Part shown: in pieces, positions 37,281-46,342 of the stretch
Layout: each line of letters starts with the position of its first letter
Numbering within the stretch: the first letter of the stretch is position 1
Source of the DNA: a bacterium
GTDB lineage: Bacteria > Myxococcota_A > Bradymonadia > UBA7976 > UBA1532
NCBI GenBank assembly: GCA_030427205.1
Contig: JAUHXC010000019.1
Span: 1-64,000 of the forward strand
DNA: 64,000 nt
Reading direction: 5' to 3'
Notes under the pieces: model-generated
Told to the model about the DNA's origin: nothing
Seen by the model: the letters and a program-made list of their open reading frames with translations, nothing else
Databases searched by the model: none
Program-made: the position numbers and the translations under genes

Positions 37281-38636
37281 TCAGCGGGCGAAGCGGTCGG
37301 CGGTGGCCTGATCGAGGAAGCCGCTGGCGACCCCGTCGGCGGCGGCGCTCTGGCGGGCGGCGGCGTCGGTGCCGGCGGCGTCGAGATCGGCCCGCACGCG
37401 GTTCACCTGGGCCTCGGAGACGTGGCCCTCTTCGAAGAGGTCGAGGATGAGCGGCCACGCCCCGCGGTGGTGGCGGGTGAGGCCGGGCACGGTCCAGTCG
37501 GCGACGCTCTGGGTCAGGTTCTCGGGGTGGGCGTTGATGCGGTTGATGTAGATCAGCTTGACCGGCGCGCCCTGGCCGGCGAGGTGGGCGGTGACCGTCG
37601 GGGCGAGCTGGGCGACGCGGTCGCGCCAGCTCTGGGCGACGTCGAGCCGGGCCAGCTCGGCGTCGAGGCCGGCGGCGTCGAGCTCGCCGGCGGTGAAGCG
37701 GTGGTAGAGCGCGTAGACGGCGTGGTCGACCTCGGTGTCGTCGCCCATCAGGATCTCGGGCGTCGTCGGCGGGATGTCGAGGCGCAGGGTGAGCAGCGCG
37801 GTCATCTTGTAGCCCACCTGCTCTTTGAGGTCGGGCTCGAGCGACTCGAAGTCGAAGTCGAGCAGGTTGGCGGCGACGAGGTCTTTGAACGGCTTGAGCA
37901 CGATGCCGTCGTGGCGCACGCCGTCGAGCTGCATGCGCCCTTCGAGGGTGCGCTTGAAGAAGCGCGGGCTGCCGCTGAGGAAGCACAGCGGGCGGTCGGC
38001 CTGGCCGTCGGCGCCGTCGCGCAACGCGCGGTAGACCGCGGGCATGCCGGGCAGGGCCGCGCGCTCACGGGCGTCGGACTCCATCAGATCGGCGAGGCCG
38101 GCGGCGCTCTCGAAGTCGGTGACGAGGTAGGTCATGTCGACGTCGGAGCGCACGGCCAGCCCGGCGTGGGTCGGCGGCAGCAGGCGCACGCTGATCTCGC
38201 CGGCGAGGACGGGGCCCACCAGCACTTCGAGCACGTGCTGGCCCGGCGGCACGCCCGCCGGCAGCGTCACCCGGGCGTCGACGTAGCCTTCGTCGTCGGC
38301 CTGCGCCCCGGGCAGCTCGGTGCGCTGGCCGTCGGCCCGGCGCAGGGTCAGCTTGAGGTTGGCGTCGTCGACCTCGTCTTGCAGCAGCATCTTGAAGGGG
38401 TCGGCGTTGGTGATGTCGACGGGCAGGTCTTCTTCGACGATGCGGGTCCGCAGCGGGAAGCTGGCGGTGCTGCCCAGCGCCGGCGAGCTGTCGGCGTAGG
38501 CGCAGTCTTCGTTGCACGGCTTGCCGCCGTCGGCGTGGGCGTCGTCGCCGCAGCCGTAGAGCGCGAGCGGGGCCAGCAGTGTGAGCGAGGCCAGAGTGAG
38601 CGGGATCAGCAGCTTGAAGGGGGCGGGGCGGGTCAT
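37281..38636 (-). CDS. APP1/DUF2183-like phosphatidate phosphatase lipoprotein
   Basis: 451 residues with a signal peptide ending in the lipobox LYGC, so probably periplasmic or surface-anchored. An Ig-like segment (about 80-155) precedes a HAD-type phosphatase domain: DVDMTYL (about residues 165-171) fits the DxDxT nucleophile motif and LCFLSGSPRFFKRTL fits the SxSP motif of the LNS2/APP1 family, followed by GIVLKPFKDL. Family knowledge: yeast App1 dephosphorylates phosphatidate with Mg2+. The last 150 residues are helical. The ATG overlaps the recD stop by four bases, so it is co-translated with recBD, an unexpected pairing. Confidence 0.75.
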   Translation of the reverse strand: MTRPAPFKLLIPLTLASLTLLAPLALYGCGDDAHADGGKPCNEDCAYADSSPALGSTASFPLRTRIVEEDLPVDITNADPFKMLLQDEVDDANLKLTLRRADGQRTELPGAQADDEGYVDARVTLPAGVPPGQHVLEVLVGPVLAGEISVRLLPPTHAGLAVRSDVDMTYLVTDFESAAGLADLMESDARERAALPGMPAVYRALRDGADGQADRPLCFLSGSPRFFKRTLEGRMQLDGVRHDGIVLKPFKDLVAANLLDFDFESLEPDLKEQVGYKMTALLTLRLDIPPTTPEILMGDDTEVDHAVYALYHRFTAGELDAAGLDAELARLDVAQSWRDRVAQLAPTVTAHLAGQGAPVKLIYINRINAHPENLTQSVADWTVPGLTRHHRGAWPLILDLFEEGHVSEAQVNRVRADLDAAGTDAAARQSAAADGVASGFLDQATADRFAR

Positions 38637-40792
38637 GGGGCATCCTCCGGCGGCGGGGTCGGCGCAGGGGCCGCAGGGCCGACTGATAGCAAATCCGGGG
38701 CCAGCGCGTCTGCTCGATCGACCGTCGACCGGTCAGCGGCGCCGGAGAGGCGCGCCGCGAGGCCCTGGGCCAGCCCGGAGAAGCGGGTGACCGGGTGCGC
38801 CGCGGCCCAGGCGACGCGGGCGGCGGGCCCCACGAGCACGACGCCTGTGCGGCTGCGGGTCACCCCGGTGTAGAGCAGCTCGCGGCTGGAGAGCGGCAGG
38901 TCGTCGTCGGGCAGCAGGATGGCGACCCGGTCGAACTCGGAGCCCTGGGCCTTGTGCACCGTCATGGCATAGGCGTGCTCCAGGTGAGCCTCCAGGGTGG
39001 CGAGCGGGTGCACCCGGTAGCCGTCGACGTCGGGGAAGACCGCCGCCGGCTGGCGCCGACCGTCGGACTCGACCCACAGGATCACGCCCTGGTCGCCGTT
39101 GAAGAGGCCGCGGTCGTAGTCGTTGTGCAGCATCATGACCGGCTCGCCGGCCAGGAATCGGCGCTCGGCGGGCTGGCCGGCGTGGGCCGCGGCGAAGGTG
39201 TGCAGCCGGGCGTTGGTGCGCTGGGCGCCGGTATCGCGGGCGCGGGTCAGGCACAGCAGGCGGGCCGACTCGAGCCAGGTGAAGAGCGGCTCGAGCGCCG
39301 GCGCGGCCGCGGGGTCGATGCGGCCTTCGGCGCGGGGCCACGAGCGGGTGCGCAGGGCGTCGATCGCGGGCGGGCCCTGCACGCGGGTGCGGTACCAGTG
39401 GCCGAGGAACTGCACCCGCCCAGCGCCGTCGACGGGCAGGTGCTCGACGCCGCGGCCGGTCAGCTCCGAGGGCACTTCACGCTCGATCCACGGCTGCGAG
39501 CCGTCGTCGAGCGGCGCGCGCAGCCCGTCGAGGCCATCGCCCGCGTTGAGGCGCCGGGCCACCGTGAGCACCGCGCGGCCGGCCGGATCGTCGGCCCGCA
39601 TGCGATAGCTGCGGGTCAGCCGCATCGAGGGCAGCGCGTCGAGGGCGTCGCGGAAGACGGCCCCCGCCGCGACGCTGGGCAGCTGATCGGCGTCGCCGAG
39701 CAACACGAGGCGCGCGTCGGGGCGCACGGCGGCGGCGAGGCGCTCCATGAGGAAGACGTCGATCATCGAGCACTCGTCGACGATCACGGCACGGGCGTCG
39801 AGCGGGTCGCCGGCGTGGTGGCGGAAGCGGTCGAGGCTTGGGGAGTAGCCCAGCAGGCGGTGCAGGGTCATCGGCTCGGGCATCGCGTCGATCAGGGCGG
39901 CGTCGGGCGCGTCGGGCGCGTCGGCGTCGAGGCGGTCGAGGCCCTGGCGGATCGCGGCGCCCATGCGCCACGCCGCCTTGCCGGTGGGCGCGGCGAGCGC
40001 GATGCCGTCCGCCGGTACGCCCGCCCGCACGAGCGCCCGCAGCAGGGCCACGACGATGCTGGTCTTGCCGGTGCCCGGGCCGCCGCTCACCAGGGTCAGC
40101 GGGGCCACCGCGGCCCGCCGGACCGCCGCCTGCTGCTCGGGGCTCAGCGGGAAGCCCGCCGGGCGGGCGAAGACCTCGGCGATGGCGGCGGCGGGCTCGG
40201 GATCGGCGGGCTGGCCGGCGCGCGCGGCGAGTCGATCGGCGAGGCGGCGCTCGGCGTCGAGCAGGCGCTGGTGATAGAGCCAGCCGCCGTCGATGACCAG
40301 CGGGGCGAAGTCCCCTGCCCGCCCGAGGATGCCGCCCGCCGGGCCGTCGACGCCTTCGGCGAGCAGGCGCTCGGCGACGTCGACGAGCAAAGGCGCGAGG
40401 CGGTCGCCGGGTCGATCGCCGATCCAGCCGATGGGCGCGAGCAGCCCGGCGAAGCGGCCGCGCAGGTGGCCGGCGCCGACGTCGCCGCCGATGGGCGTGC
40501 GGGTGCAGCCCTGGCCGGCGTCGATGAGGGTGGTGAGCACCAGCACGCAGAGGGCCGCCCGGTCTTCGAGCGCGGCCGCGGGGCACAGCGCGACCAGCTC
40601 GGCGGCGAGGCGCACGGCGCTGCGGTCGAGGTTGAAGCCGGCGACGGTCTCTTCGAGCGCGCCGAGCAGCGCGGTGTACGGGTCGACCGGGCGATCGCGG
40701 TCCAGGCGCTCGAAGCGGGCCCAGGCGCCGTCGGCGGGCGGCGGCGGCAGCAGATCGGGGAAGACGTCGCGGGTCACGGGTCGATCTTTCAT
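38633..40792 (-). CDS. recD: Exodeoxyribonuclease V alpha subunit, RecD
   Basis: 5'-3' helicase motor of RecBCD. 719 residues. The ATG overlaps the recB stop (ATGA). The N-domain has the RecD-type start (ARFERLDRDRPVDPYTALLGALEETVAGFNLD). Superfamily 1B motifs: Walker A GGPGTGKT (237-244), DECSMIDVFLMERL (Walker B, motif II), GDADQLPSVAAG (III), SYRM (IV) and the C-terminal YAMTVHKAQGSEFDRVAILLP plus LYTGVTRSR (V-VI). A Pro/Ala-rich tail follows. RecD normally acts only within RecBCD; recC is not adjacent. Confidence 0.94.
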   Translation of the reverse strand: MKDRPVTRDVFPDLLPPPPADGAWARFERLDRDRPVDPYTALLGALEETVAGFNLDRSAVRLAAELVALCPAAALEDRAALCVLVLTTLIDAGQGCTRTPIGGDVGAGHLRGRFAGLLAPIGWIGDRPGDRLAPLLVDVAERLLAEGVDGPAGGILGRAGDFAPLVIDGGWLYHQRLLDAERRLADRLAARAGQPADPEPAAAIAEVFARPAGFPLSPEQQAAVRRAAVAPLTLVSGGPGTGKTSIVVALLRALVRAGVPADGIALAAPTGKAAWRMGAAIRQGLDRLDADAPDAPDAALIDAMPEPMTLHRLLGYSPSLDRFRHHAGDPLDARAVIVDECSMIDVFLMERLAAAVRPDARLVLLGDADQLPSVAAGAVFRDALDALPSMRLTRSYRMRADDPAGRAVLTVARRLNAGDGLDGLRAPLDDGSQPWIEREVPSELTGRGVEHLPVDGAGRVQFLGHWYRTRVQGPPAIDALRTRSWPRAEGRIDPAAAPALEPLFTWLESARLLCLTRARDTGAQRTNARLHTFAAAHAGQPAERRFLAGEPVMMLHNDYDRGLFNGDQGVILWVESDGRRQPAAVFPDVDGYRVHPLATLEAHLEHAYAMTVHKAQGSEFDRVAILLPDDDLPLSSRELLYTGVTRSRTGVVLVGPAARVAWAAAHPVTRFSGLAQGLAARLSGAADRSTVDRADALAPDLLSVGPAAPAPTPPPEDAP

Positions 40793-43700
40793 GGCGCAGG
40801 CCCCGCCCGTTGCAGCTCGCGGCCGAAGCGGCCGAGGCGCAGGCTCTCTTCGTAGCCCAGCACCTCTTCCCAGCTGGGGCGGGCGAAGTAGACCCCGGTG
40901 CCCGGCGGGCCGTCGGCGGCGAAGCCGCGCAGGAAGACGTAGAGCAGCCCGCCGAAGCGCTCGGCGTACTCGGCGGCGTCGGTCACCGCCAGCAGCCGCA
41001 CCATGCTCAGGGTGTAGAGCTGCGCTTGCAGGTCGTAGTGGTGGGCGATGTGCGCGGTGATGGCCTCGGGCGCGTAGTCGGGCAGGATGTCGCTCTTCCA
41101 GTCGGCCCAGAAGACGCGGCCGTCGTGCTCGAAGACGATGTCGATGTAGCCCTTGATGAAGCCGCGCTCGACGGTCCAATCGGCCTCGGGGCCGCCGCCG
41201 CCGCCGGCCAGCAGCGGGTGGTGCACTTCGGGGATCGGGTAGAGGAACTCCATCTCGCGCTGCTCGCGCACCTTGCACAGCGCGTCGACGGTGGTCGCGA
41301 AGTCGCCGTCTTCGAGCGGCACGGGCCGGGTCAGGGTCTGGAAGACGATGCGCTCGCTCACCGCCCGCCAGCGCTCGTCGATCTCGTGGCGCCGCATCGC
41401 CCAGTCGAAGGCCTCACGCACCGCCTCGAGCCGACGCCAGGTGTCGAAGCCGCCGCGGGCGAAGGTCTCGAAGGGCAGCCGCTCGATGGCCTCGTGCAGA
41501 AAGCGGCCGACGAAGCGCCCGCCCGGCAGATCGTCTTCGCCCAGCGCCTGGGCCGGCGCGGTCTCGGGGCCCAGGTCGACCTTGAACTCGTCGGCCTCGA
41601 CCGGGGCCTCCTGGCGGCGGCTCTGCTCTTCTTTGAGCCGGGTGTAGCTGGTGACGAGCAGCGGCGCGTGGCGGGCGCGCAGCAGGGCGAAGTCGATGGG
41701 GTCTTCGGGCGGATCGCTCGAGATCAGCGGCTCGGGCGGCGTCCAGGTGGACAGCGGCTGGCCCTCGAACGGCACCGGGTCGATGATACGCCGCCGGGGG
41801 CCGCGATCGGCGACCTCGACGACCCGAAACGCAGGCTCGACGAGCTGCTCGGCCTCGCTCATCGCCCGCACGCGGCGGTTGAGGGCCTCGTAGCCGCCTT
41901 TGATCTGCCGGCTGGAGTCGGCGAAGGGCACGATCAGGCGCACGGCGGCGCGGGTCAGCGCCACGTAGAGCAAGCGCTGGTCTTCTTCGGCGGTCTCGCG
42001 GGCCACCAGATCGGCGGCGGCCTCGCGGGCCTCTTCGCCCACCAGCACCCGGCGCACGTCGCCGTCGTGCACCACCTGCACCCGCGAGGTCGGGCTGTCG
42101 AGGAAGAACCCGAAGAGGCAGACCACCGGCGCCTCGAGCCCCTTCGACTTGTGGATGGTCATGATCTGGATGGCGTCCCGCTCGTCGGCCAGCCGCTGGG
42201 TCGCCTGGCCCTCGGGGGTCGCCACGCCGGCGATGTAGCGGTCGAGCAGCTCGACGGCCTCGGTGACCGTCAGCCGGCGGCGGGTGCACTCTTCGAGCAG
42301 CAGCTCGAGGATGTGGCGGTAGTTGGTCAGCCGCCGCTCGTCGTCTTCGAGAAACAGCTGGCGCTGCACGAGGCCGCTGTCGTGCAGCATCGCGTGGAAC
42401 AACGCCGCGTAGCGCCCGCTCTCGGCGAGCTGATGCCATTCGAACAGCCGGGCGATGAACGGGTGGTCGCCGGGCAGCGCGCGATAGCCGGAGATCACCG
42501 CCCACTCGACCCCGAAGAACGGCGTCGCGAAGGCCTTGAGTCGGGTGGCCTTGCCGTGGGGCGCGACGACCGCCGCGAGCACGTCGCGCACGTCGTAGGC
42601 CTCGGCGGTATCGAAGAGGCCCGCCGGCTGGTGGATGAAGCACGGCAGAGCGCGCTCGCGCAGGGCCTTCTCCAGCTCGCGGGCCTCGCGGCCGGTGCGC
42701 ACGAGGCAGTAGACATCCCGCGCCGACAGGGACGCCGGGCGGGCGCCGTCTTCTTCGATGACCGCGAGCCCGTCGTCGCCGACGAGCATGCCGTGCAGGT
42801 GCTCGGCGACGCCGCGGGCGAAGGTGCGCATGAGCTGCCAGCCCGACAGGAAGCGGTCGCCGGCGCGGCGGGGGCGCGGCGGGCGGTTGCGCAGGATCAC
42901 GACGGGCGCGGCGGGCGAGCCGTCGGCGCGCTGCAACTTCAGCTCGGGTTTACCGCAGCGCACGGGCTCGTCGTAGCGGATGGCGCCGGTGAAGAGCGGG
43001 TCGGGGCCGGCTTGATCGAGCAGCGCGTTGAGGCCGTCGATCAGCGGTCCGCTCGATCGGAAGTTGGTGCGCAGCGCGACCCGGGCCGCCGGCCGCGCGG
43101 GGTCGGCCATCAGCGCCTGCTTGGCCTCGAGGTAGGTGTGCACGTCGGCCCCGCGGAAGGCGTAGATCGCCTGCTTGGGGTCGCCGATGACGTACAGCGC
43201 GCCGGGCGGGCGGGGATCGGCGTCGGCGCTCGGCGGGGCCTCGGGCAGCGTCTCTGGGGAGGGCGCGTCGACGAAGATGCGGCGGAAGATGGCCCACTGG
43301 CGGGCGTCGGTGTCCTGGAACTCGTCGATGAGCCCGTAGCGATAGCGGGCGCGCAGCGTCTCGGCCAGCCCCTCGCCGTCGGGGCCGTCGAGCGTGCGCC
43401 AGACCCGCTCGAGCAGGTCGTCGAAGTCGAAGAGGCCGCGCCGGCGCTTGTCCTGCTCCATGCGGTCGACGACCGGCGGCAGGAAGGCCTCGACGACCTC
43501 GCGCTCCATCGACTCGAGCAGCCCGCGCAGCACCCGCAGGCGATGCAGGCGGGCGAGCAGCCCGCGGGTCACCGGGGCCAGCTCGTCGGGGAAGCGGCGC
43601 TTGTCTTTGCCGACCGCGGTGCGCCGCGGGTGCAGCAGCGCGTCCAGATCGAGGGCCACCAGCGCGTCGAGCCGCTCGCGATCGGGGCCGGGGGCTTCGA

Positions 43701-44490
43701 ACAGCGCCTCGATCTGGCCCAGCACACGCTCGGCGGCGACATAGCTCTTCTTCTGGATCGCCACGCCGAGCAGATCGGCCAGCACCGCCGGGCGGTCGAA
43801 CTCGCGGGCGGTGCGCCGCAGCAGCGGGCCGAGCTCGTCTTCGACCGGCTCGCGGGCGTCGAGGTACTGCCGGCGGTGCGCGTCGTAGAGCAGCTGCTCG
43901 AGCTCGCCCTCGTCGCGGCCGTCTTCGAGCCAGCGGGTCAGCCGGGCCTTGGGCGCCGGGTCGAGGGCCAGCTCGGTGCGCAGCGCGGCCCGCCACGCCT
44001 TGCGAAAGGCCACCCGCCCGTCGACCCGCTCGAGTTCGAAGAGCTGCCCCGAGTCGAAGGCCATGTCGACCAGCACCCGCTTGCACCACGCGTGGATCGT
44101 ATGGATCGGCGCCCGGTCGAAGCCGAAGAGGGCGTCTTCGAGCGCGGTGCGGCGGGCGTCGTCGACGAACCAGTAGTCGGGCGCCTCGGCCTCGGCGGCG
44201 AGCACGTCGAAGCCCAGCGGGTCGATCGTCGGGTCGGCCGGCGCGGCGAGCACCGCCTCGATGAGCTTGCGGATGCGCGCCCGCAGCTCGCCGGTGGCCT
44301 TGTCGGTGAAGGTGACCACCAGCAGCTCTTCGAGGCTGCACGCCCGCAGCAGGCGGTCGACCACCAGGTGCTCGATGGTGTAGGTCTTGCCGGTGCCGGC
44401 GCTGGCCTCGATGACCGCGTGGCGGTCGATCGGGATCTCGGCGAGCACGGCCGGGCGGGGGTAGCGGGCGATCACCGCCGCAGGGTGCAT
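40789..44490 (-). CDS. recB: Exodeoxyribonuclease V beta subunit, RecB
   Basis: 3'-5' UvrD-like helicase with C-terminal nuclease for double-strand break repair and degradation of foreign DNA. 1233 residues. Walker A EASAGTGKT (about 28-36), VVTFTDKATGELRARIR (motif Ia), LIDEFQDTDARQW (II), VIGDPKQAIYAFRGAD (III), and IMTIHKSKGLEAPVVCL (V) are all visible. The nuclease domain near the C-terminus has the DWKSD motif (FWADWKSDILPDYA). The first gene of the recB-recD-APP1 unit; upstream is a divergent histidine kinase gene, so recC is not where it usually lies. Confidence 0.94.
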   Translation of the reverse strand: MHPAAVIARYPRPAVLAEIPIDRHAVIEASAGTGKTYTIEHLVVDRLLRACSLEELLVVTFTDKATGELRARIRKLIEAVLAAPADPTIDPLGFDVLAAEAEAPDYWFVDDARRTALEDALFGFDRAPIHTIHAWCKRVLVDMAFDSGQLFELERVDGRVAFRKAWRAALRTELALDPAPKARLTRWLEDGRDEGELEQLLYDAHRRQYLDAREPVEDELGPLLRRTAREFDRPAVLADLLGVAIQKKSYVAAERVLGQIEALFEAPGPDRERLDALVALDLDALLHPRRTAVGKDKRRFPDELAPVTRGLLARLHRLRVLRGLLESMEREVVEAFLPPVVDRMEQDKRRRGLFDFDDLLERVWRTLDGPDGEGLAETLRARYRYGLIDEFQDTDARQWAIFRRIFVDAPSPETLPEAPPSADADPRPPGALYVIGDPKQAIYAFRGADVHTYLEAKQALMADPARPAARVALRTNFRSSGPLIDGLNALLDQAGPDPLFTGAIRYDEPVRCGKPELKLQRADGSPAAPVVILRNRPPRPRRAGDRFLSGWQLMRTFARGVAEHLHGMLVGDDGLAVIEEDGARPASLSARDVYCLVRTGREARELEKALRERALPCFIHQPAGLFDTAEAYDVRDVLAAVVAPHGKATRLKAFATPFFGVEWAVISGYRALPGDHPFIARLFEWHQLAESGRYAALFHAMLHDSGLVQRQLFLEDDERRLTNYRHILELLLEECTRRRLTVTEAVELLDRYIAGVATPEGQATQRLADERDAIQIMTIHKSKGLEAPVVCLFGFFLDSPTSRVQVVHDGDVRRVLVGEEAREAAADLVARETAEEDQRLLYVALTRAAVRLIVPFADSSRQIKGGYEALNRRVRAMSEAEQLVEPAFRVVEVADRGPRRRIIDPVPFEGQPLSTWTPPEPLISSDPPEDPIDFALLRARHAPLLVTSYTRLKEEQSRRQEAPVEADEFKVDLGPETAPAQALGEDDLPGGRFVGRFLHEAIERLPFETFARGGFDTWRRLEAVREAFDWAMRRHEIDERWRAVSERIVFQTLTRPVPLEDGDFATTVDALCKVREQREMEFLYPIPEVHHPLLAGGGGGPEADWTVERGFIKGYIDIVFEHDGRVFWADWKSDILPDYAPEAITAHIAHHYDLQAQLYTLSMVRLLAVTDAAEYAERFGGLLYVFLRGFAADGPPGTGVYFARPSWEEVLGYEESLRLGRFGRELQRAGPAP

Positions 44491-44512
44491 CGCCCGGCCG
44501 GCGCGGGCAAGG

Positions 44513-44535
44513 GGGCAGGCCCCTTGCCAGACCCG
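44513..44535. repeat. Hairpin between recB and the hybrid kinase gene
   Basis: GGCAAGGGG, a 5-base loop (GCAGG) and CCCCTTGCC: a perfect 9-bp stem 20-odd bases upstream of recB. No T-run on either side. It could affect the recB leader or simply insulate the divergent promoters. Edges are accurate to a few bases. Confidence 0.55.
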
Positions 44536-44566
44536 TTACATCACCGTACGCTAGATTCCGTACGCT
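44524..44566 (+). promoter_or_regulatory. Candidate promoter of the hybrid kinase with a direct repeat
   Basis: TTGCCA (44524-44529), 17 bases and TACGCT (44547-44552). CCGTACGCT occurs twice, at 44544-44552 and 44558-44566, 14 bases apart, over the -10 and start region, as a regulator half-site pair would. Confidence 0.3.
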
Positions 44567-44599
44567 GACCGATCTCCAGGATGACAGGAGTCGCGACGG

Positions 44600-46342
44600 A
44601 TGGGCGAGGCCGCCCCAGCAGCGCCCGAGCGCGTATCGGTCAACGATCGCTTCGAGATCCGGGGCACGACCTTCCTCGACAAGGCGATGCCGCTGCCGGT
44701 GGCGGCGACCTGCGGCTATGTCTGCGTCATCAGCGACCATCGGGTGGTCGCGATCGCGCTGTCGGTGTTGTTCATCGCCGGCAATATCGGGCTCAACACC
44801 ACCATCCAGAAGCGCCTGGAGGCCGACGAGAGCGTCGGGCTCTTGCTGGGGCCCACCCGCGGGGCGCTGGCGCTGGTGGCGATCCCGCCGCTGGTCTGGC
44901 TGGCCGGCTCGGCGTCCGCCGGCTGGCTGCCCGCCTTGCCCGCGCTGCTCGCGCTGCCCTTTCTGCTGACGCCGACCCTCGCCGCCGCGGCGAGCCTGGC
45001 CCTCATCGTCCTGACCGGGCTGGCGCGTATGTTCGCCGGGGTCGGCCTCGAACAGGTGGGCCTCGAGGTGCTGGGGCTGGCGGTGGCCTCGCTGGTCGAG
45101 GTCCCGGTGGCCGGCGCGATGCGGCGTCACCTCGAGACGCTCGTCGACCTCCAGGGGCGGCTGAAGCGGCAGATCGAGCGCGCCGAGGCCTCGAATCGGG
45201 CCAAGAGCAGCTTCCTGGCCCAGATGAGCCACGAGATCCGGACCCCGCTCAACGGCGTGATCGGGTCGCTCGACCTGCTCAGCCGACGCCACGAAGCCGA
45301 CGAGCTGCTCGAGGCGGCGCGCAGCAGCGCCGACGGGCTGCTCGATCTGGTCGACGACGTGCTCGACCTGTCGAAGATCGAGGCCGGCCACATGGAGAGT
45401 CAGCCGCGGCCGACCTTCGCGCCGTCGCTGCTCGATCAGGTCGAGAACGCCTTCGGGGTGCTGGCCTCGGAGCGCGGGCTGGCGCTCGAGCTGCACCTCG
45501 ACGCGGCGGTGCCGCAGTGGGGCACCAGCGACCCGGTGCGGCTGCGGCAGATCGTCTTCAACCTCGTCAGCAACGCGATCAAGTTCACCCGCAGCGGCTC
45601 GGTGCAGGTCAGCCTGACCGACCGCGAGGGCATGCTGCGCATCACCGTGCGCGATACCGGGCGAGGCATGCCGCCGGAGGTGCTCGAGCGGGTCTTCGAC
45701 CCCTTCGAGCAGGCCGAGCCGGGTCAAGGGGGCACCGGCCTGGGGCTGAGCCTCGTCTTGCGCCTCACCCGCCTGCTGGGCGGCCGCCTCGACGCCTACA
45801 GCACCCTCGGCGAGGGCAGCACCTTCACCGTCGATCTGCCCTGGCCGCCGTGCGCGCCGCCCACCCGGGCCACCGGCGCGCTGCCCGAGGCGGCCGGGCT
45901 GGGCTTCACGGTGCTCGTCGTCGAAGACAACAAGGTCAACCAGACGGTCGTCAAGGCGATGCTCGACCGCCTCGGCTGCGTGCCGACGGTGGTCGAGACC
46001 GGCGCCGACGGCGTGCGCGAGGCGTGCAGCGGGGCCTACGACTTCGTCTTGATGGACGTGCACCTGCCCGATACCGATGGCTTCGCCGCCACCCGCGAGA
46101 TCCGGGCGGCGGGCATGACCACCCCGATCTATGCGCTGACGGCGGGCGTGCTCGTCGAGGACCGCCAGCACGCGGTCGACGCCGGTATGGATGGCTTTCT
46201 GACCAAGCCCCTGCGGCTGGGCGAGCTGGCGGCGGCGCTCGAGTCGGCGGCGCTCAGCCCGTCGATGAGCCGGCCCCCCAGGGCGGCAGCAGCGAGCGCA
46301 GCAGACCTCGACTCAACGCCCCCAGCATCAGCCCCGGCGTGA
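44600..46342 (+). CDS. Membrane-bound hybrid histidine kinase
   Basis: 580 residues. AGGAG lies nine bases before the ATG. Residues about 25-180 contain five to six hydrophobic helices with almost no extracytoplasmic loop, so the signal is probably sensed in the membrane. Then HisKA with SHEIRTPLNG (His211), HATPase with the N box (NLVSNAIKFT), G1 (DTGRGMP) and G2 (GGTGLGLSL), and a receiver domain (about 430-550) with phospho-acceptor Asp486 in FVLMDVHLPD, Thr in ALTAG and the KPL lysine. The last 30 residues are Ala/Ser/Pro-rich and are encoded opposite the end of the neighbouring oxidoreductase gene. No phosphotransfer partner is adjacent. Confidence 0.93.
   Translation: MGEAAPAAPERVSVNDRFEIRGTTFLDKAMPLPVAATCGYVCVISDHRVVAIALSVLFIAGNIGLNTTIQKRLEADESVGLLLGPTRGALALVAIPPLVWLAGSASAGWLPALPALLALPFLLTPTLAAAASLALIVLTGLARMFAGVGLEQVGLEVLGLAVASLVEVPVAGAMRRHLETLVDLQGRLKRQIERAEASNRAKSSFLAQMSHEIRTPLNGVIGSLDLLSRRHEADELLEAARSSADGLLDLVDDVLDLSKIEAGHMESQPRPTFAPSLLDQVENAFGVLASERGLALELHLDAAVPQWGTSDPVRLRQIVFNLVSNAIKFTRSGSVQVSLTDREGMLRITVRDTGRGMPPEVLERVFDPFEQAEPGQGGTGLGLSLVLRLTRLLGGRLDAYSTLGEGSTFTVDLPWPPCAPPTRATGALPEAAGLGFTVLVVEDNKVNQTVVKAMLDRLGCVPTVVETGADGVREACSGAYDFVLMDVHLPDTDGFAATREIRAAGMTTPIYALTAGVLVEDRQHAVDAGMDGFLTKPLRLGELAAALESAALSPSMSRPPRAAAASAADLDSTPPASAPA

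Noticed and set aside
42950..46171. 1073-codon minus-strand frame across recB and the kinase
   Set aside because: It crosses the divergent promoter region and covers two proven genes in the wrong frame; Arg/Gly/Pro-rich product typical of GC-rich shadows.
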